NCBI RefSeq assembly: GCF_050942215.1 | Contig: NZ_CP192056.1 | Location: 1,550,001-1,614,000 of the forward strand | From: Sphaerimonospora sp050942215 | Lineage (GTDB): Bacteria; Actinomycetota; Actinomycetes; Streptosporangiales; Streptosporangiaceae | Reading direction: 5' to 3' | DNA length: 64,000 nt | In this document: piece by piece, positions 37,534 to 46,627 of the stretch | Layout: each line of letters starts with the position of its first letter | Numbering within the stretch: position 1 is the stretch's first letter | The notes under the pieces: model-generated | The model's input: only the letters and a program-made list of their open reading frames with translations | Told to the model about the DNA's origin: nothing | Database searches by the model: none | Position numbers and translations under genes: made by a program

Positions 37534-38928
37534 TCAGCTCGCGGTGCAGCTCACCGACGAGGGCGTGCCGTTCGTGCCGTTCCAGGACCCGAGGAACCCG
37601 AACGTGGTGCTCGCGCCGGCACCGAGGTTGCCGTTGTAGCTCATGTTCTTGGCGGTGACGGTCGAACCGCTCGAGCTCAGGGTGGCGTTCCATATCTGGC
37701 TGACCGTCTGGCCGTTGGCGTACGTCCACTTCACGGTCCAGCCGGTGATGGCGGCGCCCGCCTTCACCGTGACCTCACCCTGGAAGCCGCCGGCCCACTG
37801 GTTCACCACCTGGTAGGTGGCGGTGCATCCGCCCGTGGGAGTCGGCGTCGGCGTCGGGGTGGGTGTCGGAGTCGGGGTCGGTGTCGGAGTCGGCGTGGGA
37901 GTCGGGGTGGGTGTCGGGGTCGGCGTCGGGGTGGGAGTCGGCCCGCCGTCGTAGATGGTCGCCTGCTTGGCGGTGGCCTTGATGCCGTTGGCGCCGTTGA
38001 AGAGTCGCTGGCCCCAGGAGGTGAGCTGGTTGACGTTGAAGTTGGTCACCTGGTCGAGGTACTCGACGCCGCCGCCGTTGCCGCTCCACGACCAGCCGAG
38101 GTAGCCGATGCCACGCGACTGGGCCTGGGACATGATCGTGTCCTCGTCCGGGTCGCCGTCGGAGTGCATGTTGCCGAACTCGCCGATGACGATCGGCAGG
38201 CCGGCGGTCTGGAACGCCTGCAGGTAGTCGGTGACCTCGGCCGCGGTGTCGAACACGCCGTACATGTGGATCGAGAAGACCGTGTTCTTCTGCGGGTCGG
38301 CGCTGAAGACGGAGGCCGCGGTGTCACGCATGACGAACTGCCAGTCCTGGCCCCAGTTCGGCGCGTCCACCATCAGCATGTGCTCGAATCCGGCGCTGCG
38401 CATGCGCTTGATCGCGTCGGTGGTGGCGCTGGTCCAGCCGGAGACGTTGTTGTTGCCGTACGGCTCGTTGCCGATGTTGATGACGATGTGGTTCTCCTGG
38501 CCGGTCAGCACGCTCTTCAGACCGATCCAGTAGTCGACCGCCTGGCTCAGGGTGTAGGCGCCGCCCTGCTCCCCGTAGCCGGTGGTGTCATGGTTCTCCA
38601 GCACGCAGATCAGCCGGTTCTGCTTGCAGAGCGAGATGACGTTGGCCACGTCACCGGCCGTGTTCGCGGTCCAGCGGCCGCCGCTGAGCACGACCCGGAC
38701 GGTGTTGGCGCCCAGGGACTTGATGTCGGCGAAGGAATTGGTCTGGCTCGTGAACCAGGTGTGGGCGTGGCTCGTGCCCCGCATGATGAACTGGTTCCCG
38801 TTGGACTCGTAGATCTTCCCGTTGTTCACGCGGAGCCCGGTCGCGGCCTGTGCGGGCTGGGTGAGTGCGATCACTGACAACAGGAGGGCGAAGAGTGCCG
38901 TGCCCGCGGCGATGAAGCGTGTTTTCAT
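37534..38928 (-). CDS. Secreted GH5 beta-mannanase with PT linker and CBM2
   Basis: The 464-residue secreted glycoside hydrolase has a signal peptide at residues 1-28 (ending QPAQA). A GH5 domain spans about 30-325, with the acid/base Glu in NIGNEPYG and the nucleophile Glu in IVIGEFGNM. About 18 Pro-Thr repeats form the linker. A C-terminal family 2 carbohydrate-binding module follows (GCTATYQVVNQWAGGFQGEV to SSVSC). FIMRGTSHAHTW and ENHDTTGYGEQ fit the mannan endo-1,4-beta-mannosidase subgroup (GH5_8) better than cellulases. A CebR-like operator lies upstream. Confidence 0.92.
   Translation of the reverse strand: MKTRFIAAGTALFALLLSVIALTQPAQAATGLRVNNGKIYESNGNQFIMRGTSHAHTWFTSQTNSFADIKSLGANTVRVVLSGGRWTANTAGDVANVISLCKQNRLICVLENHDTTGYGEQGGAYTLSQAVDYWIGLKSVLTGQENHIVINIGNEPYGNNNVSGWTSATTDAIKRMRSAGFEHMLMVDAPNWGQDWQFVMRDTAASVFSADPQKNTVFSIHMYGVFDTAAEVTDYLQAFQTAGLPIVIGEFGNMHSDGDPDEDTIMSQAQSRGIGYLGWSWSGNGGGVEYLDQVTNFNVNQLTSWGQRLFNGANGIKATAKQATIYDGGPTPTPTPTPTPTPTPTPTPTPTPTPTPTPTPTPTPTGGCTATYQVVNQWAGGFQGEVTVKAGAAITGWTVKWTYANGQTVSQIWNATLSSSGSTVTAKNMSYNGNLGAGASTTFGFLGSWNGTNGTPSSVSCTAS
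37838..37943. repeat. 6-bp-period repeat encoding the Pro-Thr linker
   Basis: GTCGGN hexamers repeat about 17-18 times inside the mannanase gene and encode the (PT)n linker. Such tracts can change length by slippage without breaking the frame. Confidence 0.85.
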
Positions 38929-39300
38929 GAGCTACCTCGGTATGGGGGGATCGCGCAGCCTGTGGAAGCGCTCCCGGGAACCTTAGGCGTGGTATGGGAC
39001 GGCGTACAGACTTAACCGGTCTAGTTGGTCATCCTCGCCGACCAGAAGCGGCCTGAGCTGCGATGTCAGTCCACGCAGCTGAACCGGGTGGGTGAGCTCG
39101 GTGTGAAACGTTCATCGAACAAGGCATGGAGTGGGCCATCCGGGGGCGCGTGCGATGACGGGCCTTCCGCTGCGCCGCGAACGCGTCCGAACCGGGGGAA
39201 AACCGGTGGCGTTCTTGTCGGACCGGTCCCGTAGGATGCCGGAGGCCGTGTGGGCGGCTCGATTGTTTTTTCGAATGGCAGGTTTGAAGGGGGACCATCC
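38929..39300. other. Intergenic region between mannanase and efflux genes
   Basis: No gene is visible in these 372 bases. Besides the CebR-like operator there is an AT-richer stretch near 39005-39030 (CTTAACCGGTCTAGTTGGTC) and another near 39262-39275 (ATTGTTTTTTCGAA), either of which may belong to the promoter of the efflux gene. Nothing else was recognised. Confidence 0.45.
38963..38976 (-). promoter_or_regulatory. CebR-like (LacI family) operator
   Basis: TGGAAGCGCTCCCG differs at two positions from the CebR consensus TGGGAGCGCTCCCA. It lies about 35-48 bases upstream of the mannanase start. CebR represses beta-glucan utilisation genes in Streptomyces until cellobiose is present, so control by a CebR-type or mannan-responsive LacI repressor is likely. 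Confidence 0.7.
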
Positions 39301-40869
39301 ATGACGACTCAAGCGGTAGCCGAGCGGGGCGAGTCGCCACCGGGACGCGGACAGGGATCCGCGTGGCTCACACTGCTGGCGGTCTCCCTTGGTGTGATCA
39401 TGGTCATGCTCGACGGCACCGTCGTCGCCATCGCCAACCCGGTCATCGCCGAAGACCTCAAGGCGTCGCTGGCCGACCTTCAGTGGGTCACCAGCGGTTA
39501 TCTGCTCGCGCTCGCGGTCTTCCTCATCACCGCGGGCAAGTTGGGCGACCTCTTCGGTCACAAGCGGATCTTCCTGATCGGCGTGGTCGGGTTCACCCTG
39601 GTCTCACTGATGATCGGCCTGTCGTCGTCGGTGGGCATGCTGATCGCCCTGCGCGTACTGCAGGGCCTGTTCGGCGCGCTGCTCCAGCCGGCCGCCCTGG
39701 CGCTGCTGCGCATGGCCTTCCCCGGCGAGCGGCTCAACATGGCGATGGGGGCGTGGGGCGCGATCCTCGGCCTGTCGAGTGCGGCCGGCCCGATCATCGG
39801 GGGCGTCCTCGTCGAGAACGTGAGCTGGCAGTCGGTCTTCTTCGTCAACGTGCCCGTCGGCGCCGCCGCGCTGGCCTTCGGCCTGTGGGCGCTCAAGGAG
39901 AGCCGGGCGCGGACGCTGTCGCGGGTGGACTGGCCGGGTGTGATGCTTCTGTCGGTCACCATGTTCTCGCTGGTCTGGGCCATCATCAAGGCGCCGGACT
40001 GGGGCTGGGGCGACATCAAGACCGTCGGCTTCCTCGCCCTCGCCGTGGTGGTCGGAGCGGTGTTCCTGTTCTGGCAGACCAGGACGGCGGAGCCACTGCT
40101 GCCGCTGTCCCTGTTCAGCAACGCCTCGGTCTCCATCGGCACCGTGCTCATGATCCTCGTGTCGTTCTCGATGATGGGCGCGATGTTCTTCCTCACGTTC
40201 TTCTTCCAGGGCGTGCACGGATTGAGCCCGCTCGACTCCGGACTTCGCATGCTGCCGATGAGCGCCGGCATGATCGTCGCGTCGCCGATCGCCGGTGTTC
40301 TCATCGGCAGGCTCGGCCCGAAGAGCACCATCGCGGGCGGCATGGTGGTCACCGCGATCGCGATGTTCCTTATGTCGCGGCTCAGCGTCGACGCGGCGTT
40401 CATCGACAGCGCGATTCCGTTCGTGCTGCTGGCGTTCGGCCTTTCCCCGGTCTTCGTGGGAGCCACCGAGATCATCGTCGGCAACGCCCCCGAGGACCTC
40501 AGCGGGGTCGCCGGAGGCGTACAGAACTCCGCCATGCAGGTGGGTGGCGCGCTCGGCACGGCCATCCTCGGCGCGATCGTGTCCGCCAAGGTGGCGAGTG
40601 TGCTTCCCGGTCACCTCGGGCAGGCGGCCGCCGCGATTCCGCCGGAGCAGATGGAGGGCCTGAAGCAGCTCGCCTCCGTCGGCATGGCCCCGCCCGGTCT
40701 CACCGGGCCGGCCGCCGAGCTCATCACGAAGGCCGCGCACATGTCCTTCATGGACGGTCTGCACCTGGGCTTCCAGATGAGCGCGGGCATCGCCGTGGTG
40801 GCCGCGATCTTCGCGCTGTTCGTCAAGGTCGGGCGTAAGACAGAGGGGGCCGTCGTCCATGTCGGCTGA
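39301..40869 (+). CDS. MFS drug efflux transporter (DHA2, EmrB/QacA type)
   Basis: The 522-residue transporter has 14 predicted helices. The DHA2 motif C (ILGLSSAAGPIIGGVLVENVSWQSVFFVNVPVG) and motif D1-like LDGTVVAIANPVIAEDL in helix 1 are clear. It probably exports a drug or metabolite with proton antiport. The ATG is preceded by GAAGGGGGACC. No adjacent regulator is visible; the MarR gene is 5 kb away and not clearly linked. Confidence 0.92.
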   Translation: MTTQAVAERGESPPGRGQGSAWLTLLAVSLGVIMVMLDGTVVAIANPVIAEDLKASLADLQWVTSGYLLALAVFLITAGKLGDLFGHKRIFLIGVVGFTLVSLMIGLSSSVGMLIALRVLQGLFGALLQPAALALLRMAFPGERLNMAMGAWGAILGLSSAAGPIIGGVLVENVSWQSVFFVNVPVGAAALAFGLWALKESRARTLSRVDWPGVMLLSVTMFSLVWAIIKAPDWGWGDIKTVGFLALAVVVGAVFLFWQTRTAEPLLPLSLFSNASVSIGTVLMILVSFSMMGAMFFLTFFFQGVHGLSPLDSGLRMLPMSAGMIVASPIAGVLIGRLGPKSTIAGGMVVTAIAMFLMSRLSVDAAFIDSAIPFVLLAFGLSPVFVGATEIIVGNAPEDLSGVAGGVQNSAMQVGGALGTAILGAIVSAKVASVLPGHLGQAAAAIPPEQMEGLKQLASVGMAPPGLTGPAAELITKAAHMSFMDGLHLGFQMSAGIAVVAAIFALFVKVGRKTEGAVVHVG

Positions 40870-40902
40870 CGGCCCGCACCGCTCCCGCGCTAAGTAGACT
40901 CG

Positions 40903-41160
40903 ATGACCGTGAGCAGCACGAAGATTCTTCCTGAGAGCGAAGTCACGCCGCGACTCTCTCATGGCGACGGCGACCACGAGCGGTTCTCCCACTACGCCGA
41001 CAAGAACAAGATCACAGAGAGCTATGTGACCGGTAGCCCGGTCCGGGCTCTCTGCGGCAAAGTGTGGGTGCCCAGCCGCGATCCGAAGAAATACCCTGTC
41101 TGCCCGGAGTGCAAGGAGATCTACGAGGGGCTGCCGAAGGGCGAACCTCCCAGCGAGTGA
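40903..41160 (+). CDS. DUF3039 protein
   Basis: The 85-residue protein has the family signature HYADKNKITESYVTGSPVRALCGKVWVPSRDPKKYPVCPECKEIYEGLP. Three cysteines (one CGK, two in CPEC) could bind a metal. It is widespread in actinobacteria, often near a DEAD/DEAH helicase such as the one at 43588, and its function is unknown. Confidence 0.9.
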   Translation: MTVSSTKILPESEVTPRLSHGDGDHERFSHYADKNKITESYVTGSPVRALCGKVWVPSRDPKKYPVCPECKEIYEGLPKGEPPSE

Positions 41161-41232
41161 GTGTCGATCCAGGATCGTGACCCCCGGTACGGCTAACGTC
41201 GGCTTTCAGACCAGCCGTAACGGGGGATACGA

Positions 41233-42294
41233 ATGGTTCGGGGCGTGATCGCCGTCTGCCTTGTCTGTCTTTCTGCGGTGGGCGGTGTCTCCGTCGTGGC
41301 TCGCGCGTCCGCCGCCACTCCGAGTGAATGCCGGGAAACGGCACGCCGGAGCGACGGGGGTCGTGGCCAGGGGGCCGCGGATCCCCATGGGAGGATCGGC
41401 CACGTTCACAAACGGAGTCGTACCGCCGGTCCCGCCCGTTCGCGCAAGCGTGCCCGTGCCCTCAGGCTTGGTCACGCCGTCGAACCGCGTCGGCCGGGTC
41501 CGGCGGAGATCGCGCGGATGAACGCCGACCTCCGCAGCCGGCTCGGGGACCGGCGCGGCTCGGGTGTCCTGGAACCGGATTCGCGGGCACCGGCCCAGCG
41601 GGAGATCCGGGTGCCGCTGTGGGTGCACATCATCAAAGACGGCAAGCTCGGCCTCCCCGACAGCGCGGTGGACCGGCAGGTGCGCGCGCTCAACGACGCC
41701 TACGGCGGAAAGTTCGACGGCGTCGACACCAGGGTCCGGTTCGATCTGAAGGGTGTGACCCACACAGAGAACGCCACGTGGTTCCGCGACCCCCTGGGAA
41801 ACGAGGCGGGCCTCAAGGACAAGCTGCGCGTCGGCGGTCCCGAGACGCTGAACCTCTACATCGCGCAGCTGGGCGAGCTCGTGCTCGGCTACTCGACGTA
41901 TCCCTACTGGTACGGAGGCGAACCGGGCCTGGACGGCGTGGTGATCGACTGGCGGAGCGTGCCCGGCGGTCCGCTGCGGAACTTCAACAGGGGATTCACG
42001 GCCGTGCACGAGATCGGCCACTGGCTGGGCCTGCTGCACACGTTCGAGAACGGCTGCGACGCCCCCGGTGACTCGGTGGACGACACGCCGCCCGAGGCGA
42101 AGGCGACGATGGGCTGCCCGGCGCGCAAGGACACCTGCCCGGCGCCGGGGGACGACCCGGTGCACAACTTCATGGACTACTCGCACGATCGCTGCATGCG
42201 GGAGTTCACCGCGGGCCAGGCCGCTCGGATCCACCAGATGTGGGAGGCCTACCGCGATCCCGCCCGCGCCAAAGATCCCGCGCGCGCCAGATAA
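41233..42294 (+). CDS. Secreted zinc metalloprotease, M43 (pappalysin-like)
   Basis: The 353-residue protein has a signal peptide (residues 1 to about 28, ending ARASA), a basic disordered segment (about 30-95), then the metalloprotease domain. The zinc site is HEIGHWLGLLH and the Met-turn is NFMDYS. Cysteines flanking them (FENGCDAPGD, GCPARKDTCP, DRCM) suggest disulfides. The family cleaves extracellular proteins. Codon quality is weaker in 41330-41500, where the +1 frame reads equally well, so an old frameshift in the linker is possible. Confidence 0.85.
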   Translation: MVRGVIAVCLVCLSAVGGVSVVARASAATPSECRETARRSDGGRGQGAADPHGRIGHVHKRSRTAGPARSRKRARALRLGHAVEPRRPGPAEIARMNADLRSRLGDRRGSGVLEPDSRAPAQREIRVPLWVHIIKDGKLGLPDSAVDRQVRALNDAYGGKFDGVDTRVRFDLKGVTHTENATWFRDPLGNEAGLKDKLRVGGPETLNLYIAQLGELVLGYSTYPYWYGGEPGLDGVVIDWRSVPGGPLRNFNRGFTAVHEIGHWLGLLHTFENGCDAPGDSVDDTPPEAKATMGCPARKDTCPAPGDDPVHNFMDYSHDRCMREFTAGQAARIHQMWEAYRDPARAKDPARAR

Positions 42295-42407
42295 GCGTCC
42301 CGGCCGAGGTTCGCCGGCGCCCGCGTGTGGACGCGATCTCCCGCTGCCCGTTGACGGGACACCGCCCTTGTGACTAACTCCACAACAGCGATCACGCGGG
42401 AGGTTGT

Positions 42408-43307
42408 GTGGAGGATCAGTGGACCCGCCGGGTCTGGCCACCCCCAGAACCAGGAAGCACAGGGCCAGGAAGCACGGACCCAAGGAGCGCGGACCCAAGG
42501 GGCACAGGGCCAGGAAGCACGGACCACAGGAGCGCGGACCCAAGGGGCACAGGGCCGGGGAGCATGGGGCGGGGGAACCCGGCGCGGGAGAGTCCGATGC
42601 GGCACGGCGTGCCGTCGTCGTCCGCCGACCCCGTGTGGCGGGGTGATCCGGCCTGGCCCGCCGATCCGGTCTGGACCGATGCTCCGGCCCTGTCCGACGA
42701 GCCGCCGGCGGCCGGGAGGTACGGCACGCCGGTCCGGCCGCGGCGCCGCACGCCGCGCTGGCTGAGCCGCCTGATAGTCGCCGTTCTCGCGCTCGTGTCC
42801 GCCGCGACCGTGATCGGCGCGGTGGTGGTGACGGTCCTGGGCCGTGCCGAGGGCGAGCCGCCCAGGGTGATCGACGACGCGCTCGCCGGAATCTCGTACG
42901 TGCTGCCCGCCGGTTGGAGCGAGGGCGTCGTCGCCCCGGTGACCGGGTTCACCTCCGTCGCGGCCCACGGGGATCTGGCGACGGTCATGGCGAGGCCGGG
43001 GGGCCCGGTCGACCCGCCGCATCTCCGCTCCGAGGTCATCGATCTGACCGATCTCTACGCCCGGTTGCTGCTGCATGGGGATGACGTCGAGGTGGTGGAC
43101 GACCACGCGGTCACCGTCAACGGGCGGCCGGGTCACACGCGGGCGATTCGGGCCGAATACCGCGACGTGGTGAACGAGCCCGCGTTCATGCGGGTGACCT
43201 TGCTCACCCGTTTCGACGGCAAGACCACGGTCATGCTCGCGCTCGCCCATCCGGACGCACCCGGGACCCGCTCGGACATCGACGCCCTGATCTCGGGTGC
43301 TCGTTGA
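42408..43307 (+). CDS. Membrane-anchored protein with repetitive N-terminus, hypothetical
   Basis: The 299-residue protein of unknown function has a Gly/Pro/Ser/Asp-rich cytoplasmic head (residues 1 to about 110) containing a 15-residue tandem repeat. A single membrane helix follows (LSRLIVAVLALVSAATVIGAVVV, near 118-140) and then an extracytoplasmic domain with YVLPAGWSEGVV and HAVTVNGRPGHTRAIRAEY. The topology resembles APA/LpqN-like surface proteins, but I do not recognise a family. The start is a GTG and is uncertain within the repeats. Confidence 0.65.
   Translation: MEDQWTRRVWPPPEPGSTGPGSTDPRSADPRGTGPGSTDHRSADPRGTGPGSMGRGNPARESPMRHGVPSSSADPVWRGDPAWPADPVWTDAPALSDEPPAAGRYGTPVRPRRRTPRWLSRLIVAVLALVSAATVIGAVVVTVLGRAEGEPPRVIDDALAGISYVLPAGWSEGVVAPVTGFTSVAAHGDLATVMARPGGPVDPPHLRSEVIDLTDLYARLLLHGDDVEVVDDHAVTVNGRPGHTRAIRAEYRDVVNEPAFMRVTLLTRFDGKTTVMLALAHPDAPGTRSDIDALISGAR
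42452..42556. repeat. 45-bp tandem repeat
   Basis: Two 45-base units (42467-42511 and 42512-42556) differ at only a couple of positions. They follow a 15-base partial unit and encode STDPRSADPRGTGPG and STDHRSADPRGTGPG. The unit is itself built of shorter AGGAAGCACGGACC-like blocks. Confidence 0.9.
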
Positions 43308-43587
43308 GCCGATTCTCCTCGGGCCGATTCTCCGTCGGGCGCGCCTCGCCGGGCCGGGGCCGTACGTCGCGGAACTCGCGAAACGGGGCGTTCCGCCGCA
43401 GGTCACGTTCATGATCTTCTCTGGAGAGGGGCCGAACGGCACGCTCTGCCGGTTCGCCCGACTACCCTGGGGTCATTGTGAGGCTGCGAACCGATAGCGA
43501 CAGGCGAACCGGCAGAGGCCAACCGACTGGAAGAAACAGACGGACCGACAGGGACAGCGGTGTCCCGACGAGCTGTGGGAGGCGTCA

Positions 43588-45342
43588 TTGAGCGTTTCGG
43601 CCGCATCCCATCTCTCCCCCTCCTATCCCGACAGAGCCGCCTGGGGCACCGCGCCCAAGCTGCGCGCGTGGCAGCAGGAGGCGTTCGAGCTCTACTTCCA
43701 GCGCGAGCCGCGTGACTTCCTGACCGTCGCGACGCCGGGCGCGGGCAAGACCACCTACGCGCTGCGGATCGCCAGCGAACTGCTCAGCCGCGGGATCGTC
43801 CGGGCCCTGACGATCGTCACGCCCACCGAACACCTGAAACGGCAGTGGGCCGACGCCGCTGCCAAGGTCGGCATCGGCATCGACCCCGAGTTCAAGAACA
43901 GCCAGGGCGCGACCTCGCGTGACTACACCGGTGTGGCGATCACCTACGCCCAGATCGCCATGCACCCCGCGCTGCACCGCGCCCGCACCGAGGCGCGCAA
44001 GACCCTGGTGGTCTTCGACGAGATCCACCACGCGGGCGACGCCAAGTCGTGGGGCGACGCCGTCCGTGAGGCCTTCGAACCGGCCACCAGACGGCTCGCG
44101 CTGACCGGTACGCCGTTCCGGTCGGACGACAGCCCGATCCCGTTCGTCTCCTACGTGGAGGACGGCGACGGCGCGCTGCGCAGCGTCTCCGACTACTCCT
44201 ACGGGTACGGCCCCGCCCTGGCCGACGGCGTGGTCCGGCCCGTCATCTTCCTGGCGTACTCGGGGGAGATGACGTGGCGGACGCGGGCGGGCGACGAGAT
44301 CAGTGCGACGCTCGGCACTCCGCTCACGAAGGACCAGCTCTCCCAGGCGTGGCGGGCCGCGCTCGACCCCAAGGGCGACTGGATCCGCCAGGTCATCCAG
44401 GCGGCGGACCGACGGCTCAGCGAGGTCCGGCACGGCGTGCCGGACGCCGGCGGCCTGGTCATCGCCTCCGACCACGAGTCGGCCCGCGCCTACGCCCGGC
44501 ACATCCGGACCGTCACGGGTCAGGGCGCCGAGGTGGTGCTCTCGGACGACCCGGGCGCTTCCCAGAAGATCAAGGACTTCGCCACGTCGGACAGGCGGTG
44601 GCTGGTGGCGGTCCGGATGGTCTCCGAGGGGGTGGACATCCCCCGCCTGGCCGTGGGCGTCTACGCGACCAGCACCTCGACGCCGCTGTTCTTCGCCCAG
44701 GCCGTCGGAAGGTTCGTCCGGACACGCAAGCGCGGCGAGACCGCGTCGGTGTTCCTGCCGTCCGTGCCCGTGCTGATGGGACTCGCCGCCGAGATGGAGG
44801 CCGAGCGCGATCACGTGCTCGGCCGCCGCCGCGACGAGGACGGTCTGGACGATCTGCTGCTGGAGCAGGCCCAGCAGGAGAAGAAGCAGCCGGATGCCGT
44901 CGGCGACGAGCTGCCGTTCCAGACGCTGGAGGCGTCCGCGACCTTCGACCGGGTTCTGTTCGACGGTGGAGAGTTCGGTACGGCCGCCGCGCCGGGCTCA
45001 CCCGAGGAGGAGGACTTCCTCGGCCTGCCCGGGTTGCTGGAGCCCCATCAGGTGGCCACGCTGCTGCGTAAGCGTCAGGCGGACCAGCAGGCGGCGAAAC
45101 GGAAGACCAAGGCCGCTCCGCAGGCCGAGCCGGTCCTGGCTCCGCACGAGCAGGTACACGAGCTGCGCAAGGAGCTCAACGGCCTGGTCGGCGCGTGGAA
45201 CCATCGCACCGGCCAGCCGCACGGGGTCATCCACGCCGAGCTGCGCCGGGCCTGCGGGGGGCCGCAGATCGCGCAGGCGACCGCGGAGCAGATCCGCGAG
45301 CGCATCGCGCTGATCCGCAAGTGGGCCACCCAGCGGAAGTGA
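43588..45342 (+). CDS. DEAD/DEAH box helicase (superfamily 2)
   Basis: The 584-residue protein has helicase motif I TPGAGKTTYALRIA near residue 49, motif II DEIHHAG, motif III LTGTPFR, and motifs V and VI in VRMVSEGVDIPRLAVG and QAVGRFVRTR. The C-terminal ~170 residues are charged and helical and may bind partners or nucleic acid. The TTG start follows GGGAGG. DEIH rather than DEAD and the overall layout resemble the UvrB/RecG-like restriction-type group. DNA unwinding or repair is likely, but the substrate is unknown. Confidence 0.9.
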   Translation: MSVSAASHLSPSYPDRAAWGTAPKLRAWQQEAFELYFQREPRDFLTVATPGAGKTTYALRIASELLSRGIVRALTIVTPTEHLKRQWADAAAKVGIGIDPEFKNSQGATSRDYTGVAITYAQIAMHPALHRARTEARKTLVVFDEIHHAGDAKSWGDAVREAFEPATRRLALTGTPFRSDDSPIPFVSYVEDGDGALRSVSDYSYGYGPALADGVVRPVIFLAYSGEMTWRTRAGDEISATLGTPLTKDQLSQAWRAALDPKGDWIRQVIQAADRRLSEVRHGVPDAGGLVIASDHESARAYARHIRTVTGQGAEVVLSDDPGASQKIKDFATSDRRWLVAVRMVSEGVDIPRLAVGVYATSTSTPLFFAQAVGRFVRTRKRGETASVFLPSVPVLMGLAAEMEAERDHVLGRRRDEDGLDDLLLEQAQQEKKQPDAVGDELPFQTLEASATFDRVLFDGGEFGTAAAPGSPEEEDFLGLPGLLEPHQVATLLRKRQADQQAAKRKTKAAPQAEPVLAPHEQVHELRKELNGLVGAWNHRTGQPHGVIHAELRRACGGPQIAQATAEQIRERIALIRKWATQRK

Positions 45343-45469
45343 GCACCGCGGCGGCCCGGGCGATGCCGTGCCGTTCACCGGTCAAGCGTGCCGTCAGTGG
45401 TACTGGCCGGGCCGGGCGCCGGGGATGCGGTGACCGGCCGGGACAGCTTGGGTCAGCGGACGCGGTGGT

Positions 45470-46621
45470 TCAGATGGGGATGCCGAGGTGGCGGGCGATG
45501 ATGTTGCGTTGGATCTGCGTGGTGCCGCCGGCGACCTCGTAGAGCTTGGCCTCCCGGTAGAACCGCTCGATCTCGTATTCGGTGGAGTAGCCATAGCCGC
45601 CGAAGATCTGCATGCCGCGGGTGGCGCTGCGGGTGGCGCACTCGGTGGCGTAGGCCTTGGCCATCGAGGCCTCTTTGGAGAACGGCAGCCCGGTGTCGGC
45701 ACGCCAGGCCGCGGACCGCGTGAGCAGTCGGGCGGCGGCGGTCTCGGTCTCCATGTCGGCGAGCATGTGACTGATCGCCTGGAAGCCGGCGATGGGCTGG
45801 CCGAATTGCCTGCGGTCCAGGCCGTACGCCAGGGCCAGGTCGGTGCAGTGCTGCGACATTCCGGTGCAGACCGCTCCGACTCCCAGCCGTTCGGTGTTCA
45901 GGGCCTGTGACAAGCCGGTCCAGGCGTCGCCGACCTCGCCGATGACCGAGTCCGCGCCGATCCGCACGCCCTGCAGGTTGATCTCGCAGGAGGCGACGGC
46001 ATGGTGGCCCAGCTTGGGGATCGCGCGGATCGTGATCCCGGCGGTGCGCGCATCGACCAGGAAGAGGGTCAGGGCTTTGGAAGCGCCTGCCTCGCCAGTG
46101 CGAGCGGTCAAGACGAGGTAGTCGGCGGCGAGGGCACCCGAGGACCAGACTTTCGTGCCGTCGATGACCCACTGACCGTCGTCGTAGCGGGCCTGGGTAC
46201 GGACCGAGGCGGCGTCGGAGCCGGCCTCGGGTTCGGTGAGGGCGAAGGCGGTGCGAAGCTTGCCGTCGACCATGCCGGGCAGCATGCGCTGCTTCATGGC
46301 GTCATCACCCGCGGACAGGATCGTCTGCGTCCCGAAGACTGCGGTGGGGAACCAGGTGAACACCACCGAGCCGCCGAAGTGGCCGAGCTGCTCGGCGATC
46401 AGGCCCACCTCGAGATGGCCGCCGCCGAAGCCGCCGTACTCCGCTGGGACGCCGATCCCGAACAGGCCGAGCTCGGCCATCCGCTGGTACAGGTCTTCGG
46501 GGAAGGCCTTCTCGTGCTCGACGCGATCGATCCACTCTTTGGTGCAGTACGAGTCCAGGAAGCTCCGGACAGTCGTCTGGAGCTGCTGCTGCTCGGTAGT
46601 GAGGCCTAGGGCCTGTATCAA
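45470..46621 (-). CDS. Acyl-CoA dehydrogenase, 5' end displaced by an IS element
   Basis: The enzyme is a complete flavin-dependent acyl-CoA dehydrogenase apart from its first codons. It shows TAFALTEPEAGSD (FAD/substrate loop), QFGQPIAGFQAISHMLADM and QIFGGYGYSTEYEIERFYREAK near the end. The frame now opens with a TTG provided by the IS terminus (MIQALGLTTEQ). Beyond the far end of the IS the lost start is still readable as ATG GAC CTA, which would join to give MDLGLTTEQ. Expression probably depends on read-through or a promoter at the IS end. Confidence 0.9.
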   Translation of the reverse strand: MIQALGLTTEQQQLQTTVRSFLDSYCTKEWIDRVEHEKAFPEDLYQRMAELGLFGIGVPAEYGGFGGGHLEVGLIAEQLGHFGGSVVFTWFPTAVFGTQTILSAGDDAMKQRMLPGMVDGKLRTAFALTEPEAGSDAASVRTQARYDDGQWVIDGTKVWSSGALAADYLVLTARTGEAGASKALTLFLVDARTAGITIRAIPKLGHHAVASCEINLQGVRIGADSVIGEVGDAWTGLSQALNTERLGVGAVCTGMSQHCTDLALAYGLDRRQFGQPIAGFQAISHMLADMETETAAARLLTRSAAWRADTGLPFSKEASMAKAYATECATRSATRGMQIFGGYGYSTEYEIERFYREAKLYEVAGGTTQIQRNIIARHLGIPI

Positions 46622-46627
46622 AGTCGG

